Shown piece after piece: positions 52,561 to 61,813 of a DNA stretch of 64,000 bases (its first letter is position 1; every line of letters begins with the position of its first letter). The stretch lies in contig NZ_CP059154.1 of assembly GCF_013456555.2 (NCBI RefSeq), forward strand, positions 3,596,001 through 3,660,000, written 5' to 3'. The position numbers and the translations under genes are program-made. This stretch comes from Natrinema zhouii (GTDB lineage Archaea; Halobacteriota; Halobacteria; Halobacteriales; Natrialbaceae). The notes under the pieces are model-generated. The model was not told the DNA's origin and searched no databases. It was given only the letters and a program-made list of their open reading frames with translations.

Positions 52561-53199
52561 ATGCACGTCGATCTCACTCAGCCGATCCGGACCGGGATGC
52601 AAACGTATCCCGACGACCCCGCGGTCACCGTCCGGCGACACGCGACCCACAAGGACCACGGCGTCCGCGTCGCTTCCCTCGAGTGCGGGAGCCACACCGG
52701 CACCCACGTCGACGCGCCCGCACACACCGAACCCGACGGGGAGACCCTCGAGGCGTTCCCGCTCGAGCGGTTCGTCTTCGACGCCGTCCGGGTCGATTGC
52801 TGCGACCTCGAGGCGCGCGAGCCGATTCCGGCTGACCGAATTCCAGATACTGACGCCGACCTCGTGGCATGCTGGACGGGCTGGGATGACCACTGGGGAA
52901 CGAATCGGTATCTCGAGCATCCGTACCTCTCCCCGGCCGCAGCCGAGACCTGCGTCGAACGAGGATTCGACGTGGCCGTGGACGCGCTCAATCCGGATCC
53001 GACGCCGACGGACAACGCCGGCGAGGACGAGCCGGAGGGATTCCAGGCCCACCACGCGCTGCTGGGTAACGATTTGCTGGTACTCGAGAACCTGACGAAC
53101 CTCGAGGCGGTCGGAGATCGGTTCGAGCTCCGGGCGTATCCGCTGGCGCTCGAGGGGGACGGCGCACCGGTTCGAGCTGTCGGCGTCGTGAACGAATAG
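52561..53199 (+). CDS. cyclase-family (kynurenine formamidase-like) metal hydrolase
   Basis: A 212-residue protein with the family signature HTGTHVDAPAH (zinc or manganese ligands) preceded by MHVDLTQPIRTGMQTYPDDP, the usual start. The C-terminal half has FQAHHALLGNDLLVLENLTNLEAVG, a second ligand region. Members hydrolyse N-formylkynurenine or related amides and lactones. The physiological substrate cannot be told. Start ATG 52561 fits the conserved N-terminus. Confidence 0.9.
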   Translation: MHVDLTQPIRTGMQTYPDDPAVTVRRHATHKDHGVRVASLECGSHTGTHVDAPAHTEPDGETLEAFPLERFVFDAVRVDCCDLEAREPIPADRIPDTDADLVACWTGWDDHWGTNRYLEHPYLSPAAAETCVERGFDVAVDALNPDPTPTDNAGEDEPEGFQAHHALLGNDLLVLENLTNLEAVGDRFELRAYPLALEGDGAPVRAVGVVNE

Positions 53200-53497
53200 C
53201 GTGCTCTCGAGTAGTTCGTGGACTCGAGTGGCATAGGAATGAGTCGTGGGTAACTGTGAACAGGAGGTGTGCCCTGCTATCGTGGCAACAGGGGATCGCC
53301 ACGCCCTCCCCAGCCGATTCACTCGCTCCTGTCGTCGCTCGTTCATCCCTCGCGCAGCGTCATCGGCCGCCCTCACTGGCGTTCGGACGGCCGACAGCGC
53401 GCGCCACCGCATGACGGTTGATCAGTCTCGAGGGATACGTCCCACCGCCTCTGGACTAGTAGGAATCAGTTCGAGAGCGATCGACGCGGTGCTTCGA
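53200..53497. other. non-coding region with possible dispersed repeat
   Basis: Almost 300 bases without a gene. 53272-53303 can form an H-type pseudoknot: CCCTG (53272-53276) with CAGGG (53289-53293), interlocked with CGTGGC (53281-53286) and GCCACG (53298-53303). After that a stretch to about 53410 has the words I associate with a haloarchaeal dispersed intergenic repeat (gccacgccctccccagcc and cggccgccctcactggcg). This is memory, not a search. Confidence 0.4.
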
Positions 53498-54880
53498 TCA
53501 GTCGTCGGCGGGGACGGTATCGCGTGCGTCCCGTTCCGCTCGAGTCAGCAGCGGCGTCCCGTCGGCCTTCGGCCCGAGTCGGGGGCCGAAGGGCGGCTCG
53601 TCGGGGTCGATGACGCGACGCTTCTCGTAGTCGGTCGAGCGCTCGACTGGCACGCGGCCGATCGAGGAGATCATCTCGACGTAGTCCTCGAACGAGCGGA
53701 ACTCGCCGTGCTCGCCGCCGGCGCGGGTCGTGATTTCCTCGGAAAGGATCGTTCCCATGTAGTCGTCGGCCCCGCAGTTGAGCAGCTTCAGCCCGTGTTC
53801 GTCGCCGTACTTGACCCACGAGGACTGGATGTGGTCGATGTTGTCGAGGAAGAGCCGCGAGACGGCGATCATCAGTTCGTCCTCGTCGATGCTCGCGCCG
53901 CCCGAAACGACGTCGTGTTCGAACAGCGGCGTGTTCTGGTGGATAAAGGAGAGCGGCACGAACTCGGTGATGTTCCCGGTCCGATCCTGCAGGTCTCGGA
54001 TCCGCTCTAAGTGCATCGCGCGGTGGGCCTCGTTCTCGACGTGGCCGTACATGATCGTCGCCGTCATCTCGAGGCCGACGTTCGCGGCGGCCTCCATGGC
54101 CTCGAGCCAGCCGTCCGTACTGATTTTGCCGGGGCAGATCACCTCGCGGACCTCCTCGACGAGAATCTCCGCTGCGGTTCCGGGAACGGTATCAAGCCCC
54201 GCCTCCTTCAGCCGTCGATAGACCTCCTCGTAGGACCAGTCGGTGCCCCGACGGGCGTGGTAGGCCTCTTCGGGAGTCATCGAGTGGACGTGGACGCCGT
54301 CGACGCTCATCGCCGATATCTGGTCCGTGTAGGTTCCCGGGCTGGTTTCGTAGACCGCCGGCGGTTTGTAGTTGACTTCTTTGGGGTTCGGGTGGTCGTC
54401 GAGGATCGCTCGGTGTTCCTCGTCGAGGGCGAACGCGGGGTGGAGACCGGAAACTGAGGTTACCTCGTAGATACCTCGATCGACGGCGTCGGCGACGATC
54501 TCGCGGGATTCCGCGGGCGTCTTCGTGAACCCGGCCGTCTCGATTTCCGTCTCGCGCTCGAAGGTGTGAGCGGCGTCCTTGAAGTTACAGAACAGACAGC
54601 CCACGTTACAGGCCGTCGTGACGTTGTTGTTCAGGTTCGCGATGAAGGTGACCTCCTCGCCGACCATCTCGGCGCGGCGGCGATCGGCCGCCTCGAGCAC
54701 GCGTTCCTTGCGTTTCCGGTCGATCCCCTCGCTCTCGGTGCCCGTCGTGAGTAACTCGATCGCGTCGTCGACCGTGAGCCGGTCGCCGTCGCGTGCCTTT
54801 GCCAGCGCGTTCTCGAATGACTGGTCGGTCTCGGGAACGTGATCGAACGTGAGGTCGGCCTCGGTCACCGGTCGCTCCAT
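53498..54880 (-). CDS. cofH: 5-amino-6-(D-ribitylamino)uracil--L-tyrosine 4-hydroxyphenyl transferase CofH
   Basis: The radical SAM partner of CofG in FO synthesis: it joins 5-amino-6-ribitylaminouracil with tyrosine. The iron-sulfur motif is CNVGCLFC (Cys91, Cys95, Cys98), preceded by IANLNNNVTTA and followed by GFTKTPAESREIVADAVDRGIYEVTSVSGLHP, MSVDGVHVHSMTPEEAYHARRGT, MTATIMYGHVENEAHR and GGASIDEDELMIAVSRLFLDN. Length 460 is normal for the family. It converges toward the cyclase-family gene. ATG 54880 is used instead of an upstream start at 54955. Confidence 0.93.
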   Translation of the reverse strand: MERPVTEADLTFDHVPETDQSFENALAKARDGDRLTVDDAIELLTTGTESEGIDRKRKERVLEAADRRRAEMVGEEVTFIANLNNNVTTACNVGCLFCNFKDAAHTFERETEIETAGFTKTPAESREIVADAVDRGIYEVTSVSGLHPAFALDEEHRAILDDHPNPKEVNYKPPAVYETSPGTYTDQISAMSVDGVHVHSMTPEEAYHARRGTDWSYEEVYRRLKEAGLDTVPGTAAEILVEEVREVICPGKISTDGWLEAMEAAANVGLEMTATIMYGHVENEAHRAMHLERIRDLQDRTGNITEFVPLSFIHQNTPLFEHDVVSGGASIDEDELMIAVSRLFLDNIDHIQSSWVKYGDEHGLKLLNCGADDYMGTILSEEITTRAGGEHGEFRSFEDYVEMISSIGRVPVERSTDYEKRRVIDPDEPPFGPRLGPKADGTPLLTRAERDARDTVPADD

Positions 54881-55062
54881 CGATGTAACGATGTCCGTAC
54901 ACTGAGAAAAGCGTGATGGATTGAGGCCCGCATTTCCGACACCGACCGCTCGCACCCGATGGGCATCGAGACCGGCCGACGAGCGTCGGTCTCGAGGCGT
55001 GAGACCGCGACACGGAGTGAGCAGGTCTCGGAATTATCGGCGTGGGTCGCAAACGGTCGCTC

Positions 55063-55353
55063 ATGAGTTCACGGACGCCGGAGGAATGCGTCGATCTCGC
55101 CCTCGACGAGGGAGCCGCCGAGGAAAAGCGGGTAGGCGCGATTCGGGAACTGAGAACCGCCAACGAGTGCGACGAACTCGAGGCGCTCGTCCGAACGGAG
55201 CGCATCGACGACCGGTATCGCCGCCAGGCCCTCGAGGAGTTAGCGACGCCGCAGTGTGATTCAACGCTTCGGGAACTGGTCGACGACGAGCCGCTCGAGG
55301 GACCGTTGCACCGGGAGGCCGAAGAGCTGCTCGCGACCGTCGAAGACGACTGA
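55063..55353 (+). CDS. small HEAT-like helical protein
   Basis: A 96-residue helical protein, MSSRTPEECVDLALDEGAAEEKRVGAIRELRTANECDELEALV and RRQALEELATPQCDSTLRELVDDEPL. Two or three amphipathic helix pairs resemble HEAT repeats, which mediate protein contacts. An AATTAT element about 28 bases upstream supports ATG 55063. It lies between cofH and purC and has no obvious functional link to either. Confidence 0.7.
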   Translation: MSSRTPEECVDLALDEGAAEEKRVGAIRELRTANECDELEALVRTERIDDRYRRQALEELATPQCDSTLRELVDDEPLEGPLHREAEELLATVEDD

Positions 55354-55426
55354 GAGGGCGCGAAAATAGCGATTCGACCGAGGGAGCGCGTCACCGATCG
55401 CGGGCCAGTGACCCGATACTGAAACC

Positions 55427-55433
55427 TTCTTAC
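55427..55433 (+). promoter_or_regulatory. TATA box of the purC transcript
   Basis: TTCTTAC is centred about 27 bases before ATG 55457, the start of a 13-codon mini-ORF, so the transcript should begin at or near that ATG rather than at the purC GTG. Confidence 0.45.
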
Positions 55434-55456
55434 GGTCCGGACACGGCAACTGGAGT

Positions 55457-55498
55457 ATGAGCGACGGCGACGAACACGTCCTGAGGTGTCCCGCGTGA
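55457..55498 (+). CDS. leader mini-ORF overlapping purC
   Basis: ATG 55457 begins MSDGDEHVLRCPA and ends at the TGA 55496-55498. That TGA overlaps the GTG of purC (55495) in a GTGA arrangement in a different frame. With the TATA box at 55427-55433 the mini-ORF would be leaderless and its termination would reload ribosomes onto purC. I cannot tell whether the peptide is functional or the arrangement only regulates initiation. Confidence 0.5.
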   Translation: MSDGDEHVLRCPA

Positions 55499-56514
55499 CG
55501 AGCGTCAAAGAGTTCCGCATCGAGGAAGCGGCGACCGACGAGGAACTCGGCCGCGGGTCGTTCGTCTTCACCGACGACTACTCGGTGTTCGACTGGGGGA
55601 AGATGCCCGACCAAATCCCCCAGAAGGGCGCGAGCCTCTGTACAATGGGCGCGTTCAACTTCGAACTGCTCGAGGCCGAAGGCGTCCCCACCCACTACCG
55701 CGGCGTCGTCGAGAACGGCGATGTCGTGCCGCTCGAGGAGGCGACCCACCCGCCCTGGGAGATGGCCATCGACCTCACCCAGGTGCCCGATCTCCCTAAC
55801 GAGGGCCGAGAGTACGACTACGAGCACTATCACGACGCGGCCGGCGAGAACTACCTGATCCCCCTCGAGATCGTCTTCCGAAACCGAGTTCCAGTCGGCT
55901 CAAGCCTGCGAAGCCGAACCGAGCCCGCCGATCACGGCCTCGCGTTCGATAGCTGGCCCGACGAGGCCGTCGACCTCGACGAGCCGATCATCGAGTTCAC
56001 CACGAAGTACGAGGAGGGCGACCGCCACCTCGACCGCGAGGAAGCCGATTCGATCGCCGGGACGGCGTCGATCGAGGACCTCGAGTCGCTCGCCCGCGAG
56101 GTCAACCGGATCGTCACCGAGCAGGCCGACTCCGCCGGACTGGTCCACGAGGACGGCAAGATCGAGTGTCTCTTTTATCGGGGCGAAATCCGCGTCGCCG
56201 ACGTCGTCGGCACCTTCGACGAGAACCGCTTCAGCTACGAGGGCGCCCAGCTTTCGAAGGAGGTGCTCCGCCAGTATCACAAGCGCACCCAGCCCGAGTG
56301 GGTGCAGGCCGTCAATGCCGCCAAGGCCCAGGCGAAGCAAGCGGACGTCGCCGACTGGAAGTCCCTCTGTGACGAGGAGCCGGCACCGCTCGAAGACGAC
56401 GTCCTCGAGACCGCCAGTAACCTGTACTGCGCCGGGGCCAACGCCTACACCGGCCGGGAGTTCTTCGACGCGCCGCCGCTCTCGAGCGCGATCGGTGCGG
56501 TTCGGCGGCTCTAA
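55495..56514 (+). CDS. purC: phosphoribosylaminoimidazole-succinocarboxamide synthase
   Basis: The enzyme condenses CAIR with aspartate using ATP in purine synthesis. The GTG start gives MTSVKEFRIEEAATDEELGRGSFVFTDDYSVFDWGKMPDQIPQKG, the expected haloarchaeal N-terminus, followed by FNFELLEAEGVPTHYRGVV, EIVFRNRVPVGSSL, PIIEFTTKYEEGDRHLDREEA and the C-terminal NLYCAGANAYTGREFFDAPPL. At about 339 residues it has the longer haloarchaeal form. The GTG at 55486 adds three residues. Initiation may depend on the overlapping mini-ORF upstream. Confidence 0.93.
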   Translation: MTSVKEFRIEEAATDEELGRGSFVFTDDYSVFDWGKMPDQIPQKGASLCTMGAFNFELLEAEGVPTHYRGVVENGDVVPLEEATHPPWEMAIDLTQVPDLPNEGREYDYEHYHDAAGENYLIPLEIVFRNRVPVGSSLRSRTEPADHGLAFDSWPDEAVDLDEPIIEFTTKYEEGDRHLDREEADSIAGTASIEDLESLAREVNRIVTEQADSAGLVHEDGKIECLFYRGEIRVADVVGTFDENRFSYEGAQLSKEVLRQYHKRTQPEWVQAVNAAKAQAKQADVADWKSLCDEEPAPLEDDVLETASNLYCAGANAYTGREFFDAPPLSSAIGAVRRL

Positions 56515-56840
56515 GGCGACCCGGTTGCGATTGCTGTCCGCCGATCGAAACCGATCGGAGAGTGGGTCCGCACTCTCGAAATGCGGACGGACCGTGTCCT
56601 GATTCGCGGGTCGACGGTCGATTGGAACCCAGTCATCGTCCTCTTCTATATCTACCCCGCCATATATCTGAATTCCATCATTTGCCGATCAAACCTATCC
56701 GTAGCGCTACTCTCCGTTCTAATGTCACAGAAGTTACAACAATCCTGTTTCCACACGTGATTTTATATGATAATATGAAATACGCCAACGAGAGCCATGA
56801 GACAAATCGACCTTGCGGTCACTGCGTCGCGAGGAGACGT
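56515..56840. other. AT-rich intergenic region with the promoter of the GH2 gene
   Basis: Contains TTTATAT at 56762-56768, a TATA box predicting transcription from near 56792, and a purine-rich GAGGAG at 56831-56836 that could act as a Shine-Dalgarno for ATG 56841. No other gene is visible. The base composition is lower in GC than its surroundings from 56640 to 56800. Confidence 0.55.
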
Positions 56841-59800
56841 ATGACTCGAGAGCGAGAACGGGGGGCGGAACGAGGTCTCGGGACCTCACTGGCCGCTTCC
56901 CGACGGGAGTTTTTAGCGACGACGGGGATGGCCGCGCTCGTGCCGGCGGCCGTCGGAGCGAGCGTCGGGGCGCCCGATACCGGTGACCCCGGCCCCGGCC
57001 GAATCCGCAATCTCTCGGCGTATCTCGAGGACCCGACCGTCTTCGCGGAGAATCGGGAACCGACCCACGTCACGACCGCGATCCCGTACGAGTCGATGGG
57101 AACCGCTCGACGGGCCGACGAACCGTTCACGGAACTCGAATCGCGGTTCGAACAGTCGTCGTACGTCCGATCGCTCAACGGCGAGTGGGACTTCCGGTTC
57201 TACGAGCGCCCGTCCGAGCTGGCCGACTCTTACGACGGGGTCACCGACTGGGACTCGATCTCGGTGCCGTCGGTGTGGCAGACCGAGGGATACGATCAGC
57301 GGCTGTACACGAATAACTCGATCACGTGGGATCACTACGATCCGAGCCAAGCGGGCGATCTCGTCCCCGGCGAGGACGGCCTAGTCGACGTTCCCGGCGT
57401 CGACGACGACGGCGCGAACCCCGTTGGGACGTATCGACGGACGTTCACCGTCCCGTCGGAGTGGGACGGCCGGGAGGTCTTCCTCCATTTCGAGGGCGCC
57501 AAACAGGCGTACTTCGTCTGGATCGACGGCGAATACGTCGGCTTCCAGCAGGGCGCGATGACGCCCGGGGAGTTCGATGTCACGGATCACGTCGCTCCCG
57601 GAAAGGAGAGTCAAGTGACGGTTCAGGTCTACCGCTGGTCCGACGGCGAGGCGCTCGAGACGATCGACATGTTCCGGTACTCTGGCATCCACCGGAGCGT
57701 CTACCTCTACTCTACGCCGCAGGTCCACATGCGGGACTTCGACGTCCGCACGGCCCTCGACGACGACTACGAGGACGCCACGCTCGCTGTGGACGTCGAA
57801 CTCGCGAACTACACCGACGACGAACGGGGCGAGTACACGGTCACGGGACACCTGTTCGGTCCGGACCGAGCCCATCCGGGGCGCGGGCCGCCGGACGATC
57901 GAGGGAAGCCCGGGGAGAAGGGCGGTCGAGGCAAACCCGGACGAAACGGCGACCGTGGCAAATCCGGGCGGGGCGACGACCGTGGCAAATCCGGGCGGAA
58001 CGGCGACCGTGGCAAGCCCGGGCGAAATGACCCGCCGCACGGGCGGAACGTCGCGACCGTATCCGCGTCCGAGACGGTCGACAGCGACGGCGCCGTCCTC
58101 GCGCTCGAGGCCGATGTCGAGGACCCAGCGAAGTGGTCCGCCGAGCACCCGACCCTCTACACGCTGGTGCTCGAACTCGTCTCCGAGGACGAGACGACCG
58201 AGTTCATGCTCGAGAAGGTCGGATTCCGGGAATATGAGACAAACCGCGGCGAACAGGGCGCGGTCATCACAGTCAACGGCGAACCGGTGAACGTCAAGGG
58301 TGTGAACCGTCACGAGACCGATCCTGATTCCGGACGGACCGTCCCGATCGAGACACTCCGCGAGGACCTCGAGACGATGAAGCGGTTCAACGTGAACGCG
58401 GTCCGGACGTCACATTACCCGAACGATCCGTCGCTGTACCGCCTCGCGGACGAGTACGGGATCTACGTGCAGGACGAGGTCTACGTCGAGTCCCACTGGT
58501 GGGAGGACCTCTTGGCGGACACAGAGGTCTACCACGAGCAGGCCGTCGAACGGTTCCGCCGGATGGTCCTCCGCGACCGAAACCACGCGTCCGTGTTCTC
58601 GTGGTCGACAGGCAACGAGGCCGGTACCGGCGCCGAACACCTCAACATGGCGGCCCTCGCGATGGACTCCGACGCATACCTGCCGCCCGACACCGCGGAC
58701 GTGAACGGCGTCGGACCCGTCGAGTCGTACGACGGTCCGGTCGAGGGGCTCGCACCCGACCGACTCATGTATCACCAGCCCAACGGCGGCGGCTGGAACG
58801 TCGAGTACAGCGATATGCTCGGTCCGCGCTACCCCAGCGTCGGGACGCTCCTGCGGACCGCCGACGGCTCGCACATCGGCGACGGCCTCCGATCGGTCGT
58901 CATGGGCGAGTACAACCACGCGATGGGGAACAGCTTAGGGCTGGTCCACGAGATGTGGTCCGAACACATCATGCCGCCCGTCCGTCGCGCGACGAACCGC
59001 GCCGGCGACGACGGTCACGGCGCCCTAGTCGGCTCCCCGGACGTGGTCCCCGGTCCCGACGCTGCACCGAGCACCAATACCGACGGCGCCGTCGTCCTTG
59101 GCGGGAGCGGCGACTACCTCGACGTCCGGACCGTCCCGACACCCGACGAGACGAGCCCCGGCTTCACGGTCGGCCTCTCCGTTCGGGACCTCGAGACGAG
59201 CGCGGACTCGCCGCTCATTACTGGCGGTGACCGGTATGCGCTACGGATCGCGGACGGCTCGCTCGAGTTCGCTGTCGACGGCGACGGTGAAACGGTCACT
59301 GCACCGGTTCCGGACCGATTGAGCGACGACGAGTGGCACGCGATCGTCGGCGTCTACGGTGCCGACGAACTGCGACTGTACGTCGACGGCGAGGAACTCG
59401 CGTCCGGGCCCCACTCCACCGACGGCCTCGCGGTCACGGACGGCGACACGCGAGTCACGATCGGAACCGACGCCGAGAACGACGCGTACGCGAGCCTCGC
59501 GATCGACGCCGTCGGCATTTACGAGCGCGCCGTCGACGCCGACGAAGCCGCGGACGCCGACGGCACGTCCGATGCAGGCGCCGTCGTCCGGTACGACTTC
59601 GCGGACCTCCTTCGGGACCAGAGCCTTCAGGGCGGGTTCGTCTGGGACTGGGTGAACCAGGACCTGAACGACGTGAACACAGACGGCGAGCCGTTCCAGT
59701 TCTACCACGAAGACGGCCCCGACGGTGCATTCTCACTGAACGGGCTACTGTGGTCGGACCGTCGTCCGCAGCCCGAGCTGTGGCAGCTCAAACACAGTCA

Positions 59801-61721
59801 CCAGCCGGTCGGCGTCGCGGACGCCGACGTCGCCGACGGCGAGATTTACGTCACGAACCAGTACGCCTTCACCGCTCTCGACGCTCTCGAAGGGTCGTGG
59901 GAGCTCGTCGCCGACGACGAGCCGATCCAGTCGGGCGACCTCGAACTCGACCTCTCGCCCGGAGAGTCTCGGCGCGTCTCGGTTCCCCTAGAGGAACCCG
60001 ACGATATCGAACCCGGGACCGAGTACCGGCTGACCCTCTCGTTTACGCTGCCGGAGGGGACGGAATACGCCGACGCCGGTCACGAAGTCGCCTTCGAGCA
60101 ACTCGACGTTCCCTTCGACGTCCCCGAGCCGGAGCCGGTCGATCCAGTCGAAATGGCGCCGCTGACGGTCTCCGACGGCGACGATATCGTCGTCTCCGGC
60201 GAGGGCTTCGAGTACGCGTTCGACGGGGACATCGGCACCCTCACCTCGATGCGGTACGACGGAACGGAGGTCCTCGATCGAGGACCGCTGTTCAACGCGT
60301 GGCGCGCGCCGATCATGAACGAAATCCAGCAGTGGGGCAGCTCGCCGGCGTACAGCTGGTACGACGCGGGGCTCGACGAACTCACCCATTCCGTCGAATC
60401 GATGGCCGTCAATCGGTCGGGCGATTCCGTCGTCGACGTCGCCGTCGAGAGCTTCGTCGAAGGGGCGGCCGCCGACGTCCGGATCACACCCGACGCGACC
60501 GAATTCGGGAACGACGGGATCCTCCGGAACGAGCCTTCGGTCGTCGAGGGCATTTCCGGGACCGCCGTCGAGTTCGGCGACGGTAGTTCGCTCGCGTTCG
60601 AACAGTCGGACAGCCTCGACATCACCGATGGTGGGCTGACCCTCGAGTGCTGGGTCAGACCCGGCGAACCGCAAGCGGGCGGCGCTGCGCAGACGTACAT
60701 CTCGAAGGGCGGTCGACAGTACCTACTCAAGCGCCGTCGCGCCGGTCGCGACGGCTATCTCGAGTTCGTCTTCAACGCGGGCGGCGGCTGGCAGGTCGCC
60801 GATGCGCCCGTTCCGGACAACTGGACGGACGGTTGGCACCACCTCGCCGGCGTCTGGGACGGAACCGAGATGCGGCTGTACGTCGACGGCGAGCAACGAG
60901 GGTCGAGCGCCGCGTTCGACGGGCCGCTGACTCACGTCGACGCGCCGACCGAGGTCGCACCCGGCGTTGCGGACGGAACGGCGATGGACAACGTCCGGAT
61001 CTACGACCGCGCGCTCACGCCGGCCGAACTCGAGACGCTCGCGGACGACCCGATCGACGGTGCGGTCGCGTGGCTGAATCTCGACGAGTTCGAGGACGTC
61101 GATCGGGACGGTCCCGGGTTCGAGACCAGCTACCGGTACCGCGTCTACGGCTCCGGTGACGTGGTGCTCGACGTCGAGACCGACCCGAACCGCCAGCTCC
61201 GGAGCACCGTCGAGGGGTGGCTCCCGAAGGTCGGCGTCCAGATCGAACTTCCCGAACGGTTCGACGAGTTCGAGTGGTACGGTCGCGGTGAGCTCGAGAC
61301 TTACCCCGACCGCAAGTGGGGCGTGCCCGTCGATCGGTACGCGGGATCTGTCGACGAGCAGTACGTGCCGTACCTGCCCCCGACGGACAACGGGAACAAG
61401 GCCGACACGCGATGGGCGACGCTCTCCGACGGCGATGTCGGCCTCCTCGGCGTCGCCGGCGATGCGAGCATGAACGTCAGCCTCGAGCAATGGGCGAACC
61501 TCGACGCGGCCGCCCACCAGTACGAACTCGAGGACCGCGGCTCGGTCGGCTTCAACCTCGACCACGCCGTGACCGGCGTCGGCGGGACGCCGACGGACCC
61601 GATCGACCGCTATCAGGTCGAGACGGAGCCCGCGACGTTCCGGTTCGTTCTGCGCCCGTTCGCGACCGATGAAGCGGACTCGATGGATCTGGCAAACCGA
61701 GGCTTCCCCGACGACGAGTAG
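56841..61721 (+). CDS. large secreted GH2 beta-galactosidase-like enzyme with two inserted LamG domains
   Basis: A 1626-residue Tat-exported protein (SRREFLATTGMAALVPAAVGASVGA). It follows the LacZ/GH2 plan: sugar-binding domain (FYERPSELADSYDGVTDWDSISVPSVWQTEGYD), immunoglobulin-like domains, and a TIM barrel with the acid/base Glu593 in WSTGNEAGTG and the nucleophile Glu690 in GEYNHAMGNS. It ends in a Bgal-small-N-like domain. A LamG/concanavalin domain (about 746-906) splits the barrel before QGGFVWDWVNQDL, and another (about 1213-1403) splits the C-terminal domain. Both show the DRLSDDEWHAIVGVYG / PDNWTDGWHHLAGVWDG and DGEEL/DGEQ motifs. Four 9-residue RGK(P/S)GR(N) repeats lie at about 365-395. 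The sugar cleaved is not known. Confidence 0.9.
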   Translation: MTRERERGAERGLGTSLAASRREFLATTGMAALVPAAVGASVGAPDTGDPGPGRIRNLSAYLEDPTVFAENREPTHVTTAIPYESMGTARRADEPFTELESRFEQSSYVRSLNGEWDFRFYERPSELADSYDGVTDWDSISVPSVWQTEGYDQRLYTNNSITWDHYDPSQAGDLVPGEDGLVDVPGVDDDGANPVGTYRRTFTVPSEWDGREVFLHFEGAKQAYFVWIDGEYVGFQQGAMTPGEFDVTDHVAPGKESQVTVQVYRWSDGEALETIDMFRYSGIHRSVYLYSTPQVHMRDFDVRTALDDDYEDATLAVDVELANYTDDERGEYTVTGHLFGPDRAHPGRGPPDDRGKPGEKGGRGKPGRNGDRGKSGRGDDRGKSGRNGDRGKPGRNDPPHGRNVATVSASETVDSDGAVLALEADVEDPAKWSAEHPTLYTLVLELVSEDETTEFMLEKVGFREYETNRGEQGAVITVNGEPVNVKGVNRHETDPDSGRTVPIETLREDLETMKRFNVNAVRTSHYPNDPSLYRLADEYGIYVQDEVYVESHWWEDLLADTEVYHEQAVERFRRMVLRDRNHASVFSWSTGNEAGTGAEHLNMAALAMDSDAYLPPDTADVNGVGPVESYDGPVEGLAPDRLMYHQPNGGGWNVEYSDMLGPRYPSVGTLLRTADGSHIGDGLRSVVMGEYNHAMGNSLGLVHEMWSEHIMPPVRRATNRAGDDGHGALVGSPDVVPGPDAAPSTNTDGAVVLGGSGDYLDVRTVPTPDETSPGFTVGLSVRDLETSADSPLITGGDRYALRIADGSLEFAVDGDGETVTAPVPDRLSDDEWHAIVGVYGADELRLYVDGEELASGPHSTDGLAVTDGDTRVTIGTDAENDAYASLAIDAVGIYERAVDADEAADADGTSDAGAVVRYDFADLLRDQSLQGGFVWDWVNQDLNDVNTDGEPFQFYHEDGPDGAFSLNGLLWSDRRPQPELWQLKHSHQPVGVADADVADGEIYVTNQYAFTALDALEGSWELVADDEPIQSGDLELDLSPGESRRVSVPLEEPDDIEPGTEYRLTLSFTLPEGTEYADAGHEVAFEQLDVPFDVPEPEPVDPVEMAPLTVSDGDDIVVSGEGFEYAFDGDIGTLTSMRYDGTEVLDRGPLFNAWRAPIMNEIQQWGSSPAYSWYDAGLDELTHSVESMAVNRSGDSVVDVAVESFVEGAAADVRITPDATEFGNDGILRNEPSVVEGISGTAVEFGDGSSLAFEQSDSLDITDGGLTLECWVRPGEPQAGGAAQTYISKGGRQYLLKRRRAGRDGYLEFVFNAGGGWQVADAPVPDNWTDGWHHLAGVWDGTEMRLYVDGEQRGSSAAFDGPLTHVDAPTEVAPGVADGTAMDNVRIYDRALTPAELETLADDPIDGAVAWLNLDEFEDVDRDGPGFETSYRYRVYGSGDVVLDVETDPNRQLRSTVEGWLPKVGVQIELPERFDEFEWYGRGELETYPDRKWGVPVDRYAGSVDEQYVPYLPPTDNGNKADTRWATLSDGDVGLLGVAGDASMNVSLEQWANLDAAAHQYELEDRGSVGFNLDHAVTGVGGTPTDPIDRYQVETEPATFRFVLRPFATDEADSMDLANRGFPDDE
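57951..58031 (+). repeat. tandem 27-base repeats in the GH2 gene
   Basis: Units start with gaccgtggca at 57951, 57978 and 58005 (exact 27-base steps), with a degenerate copy before them. They encode DRGKSGRGD/DRGKSGRNG/DRGKPGRND, a basic glycine-rich stretch inside an otherwise acidic protein. Confidence 0.75.
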
Positions 61722-61813
61722 CGCAGAGCGGTAGGACGCCTCCGGAATCGAACGGGAGGAGAGAACTCGCGTTCCCTCTACCGTTTTATGCAATCGGTCG
61801 GTGAGTGACGAGT

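Noticed and set aside
53246..54010. Open plus-strand frame across the cofH end
   Set aside because: Antisense to cofH for most of its length, and the N-terminal part falls in repeat-like non-coding sequence.
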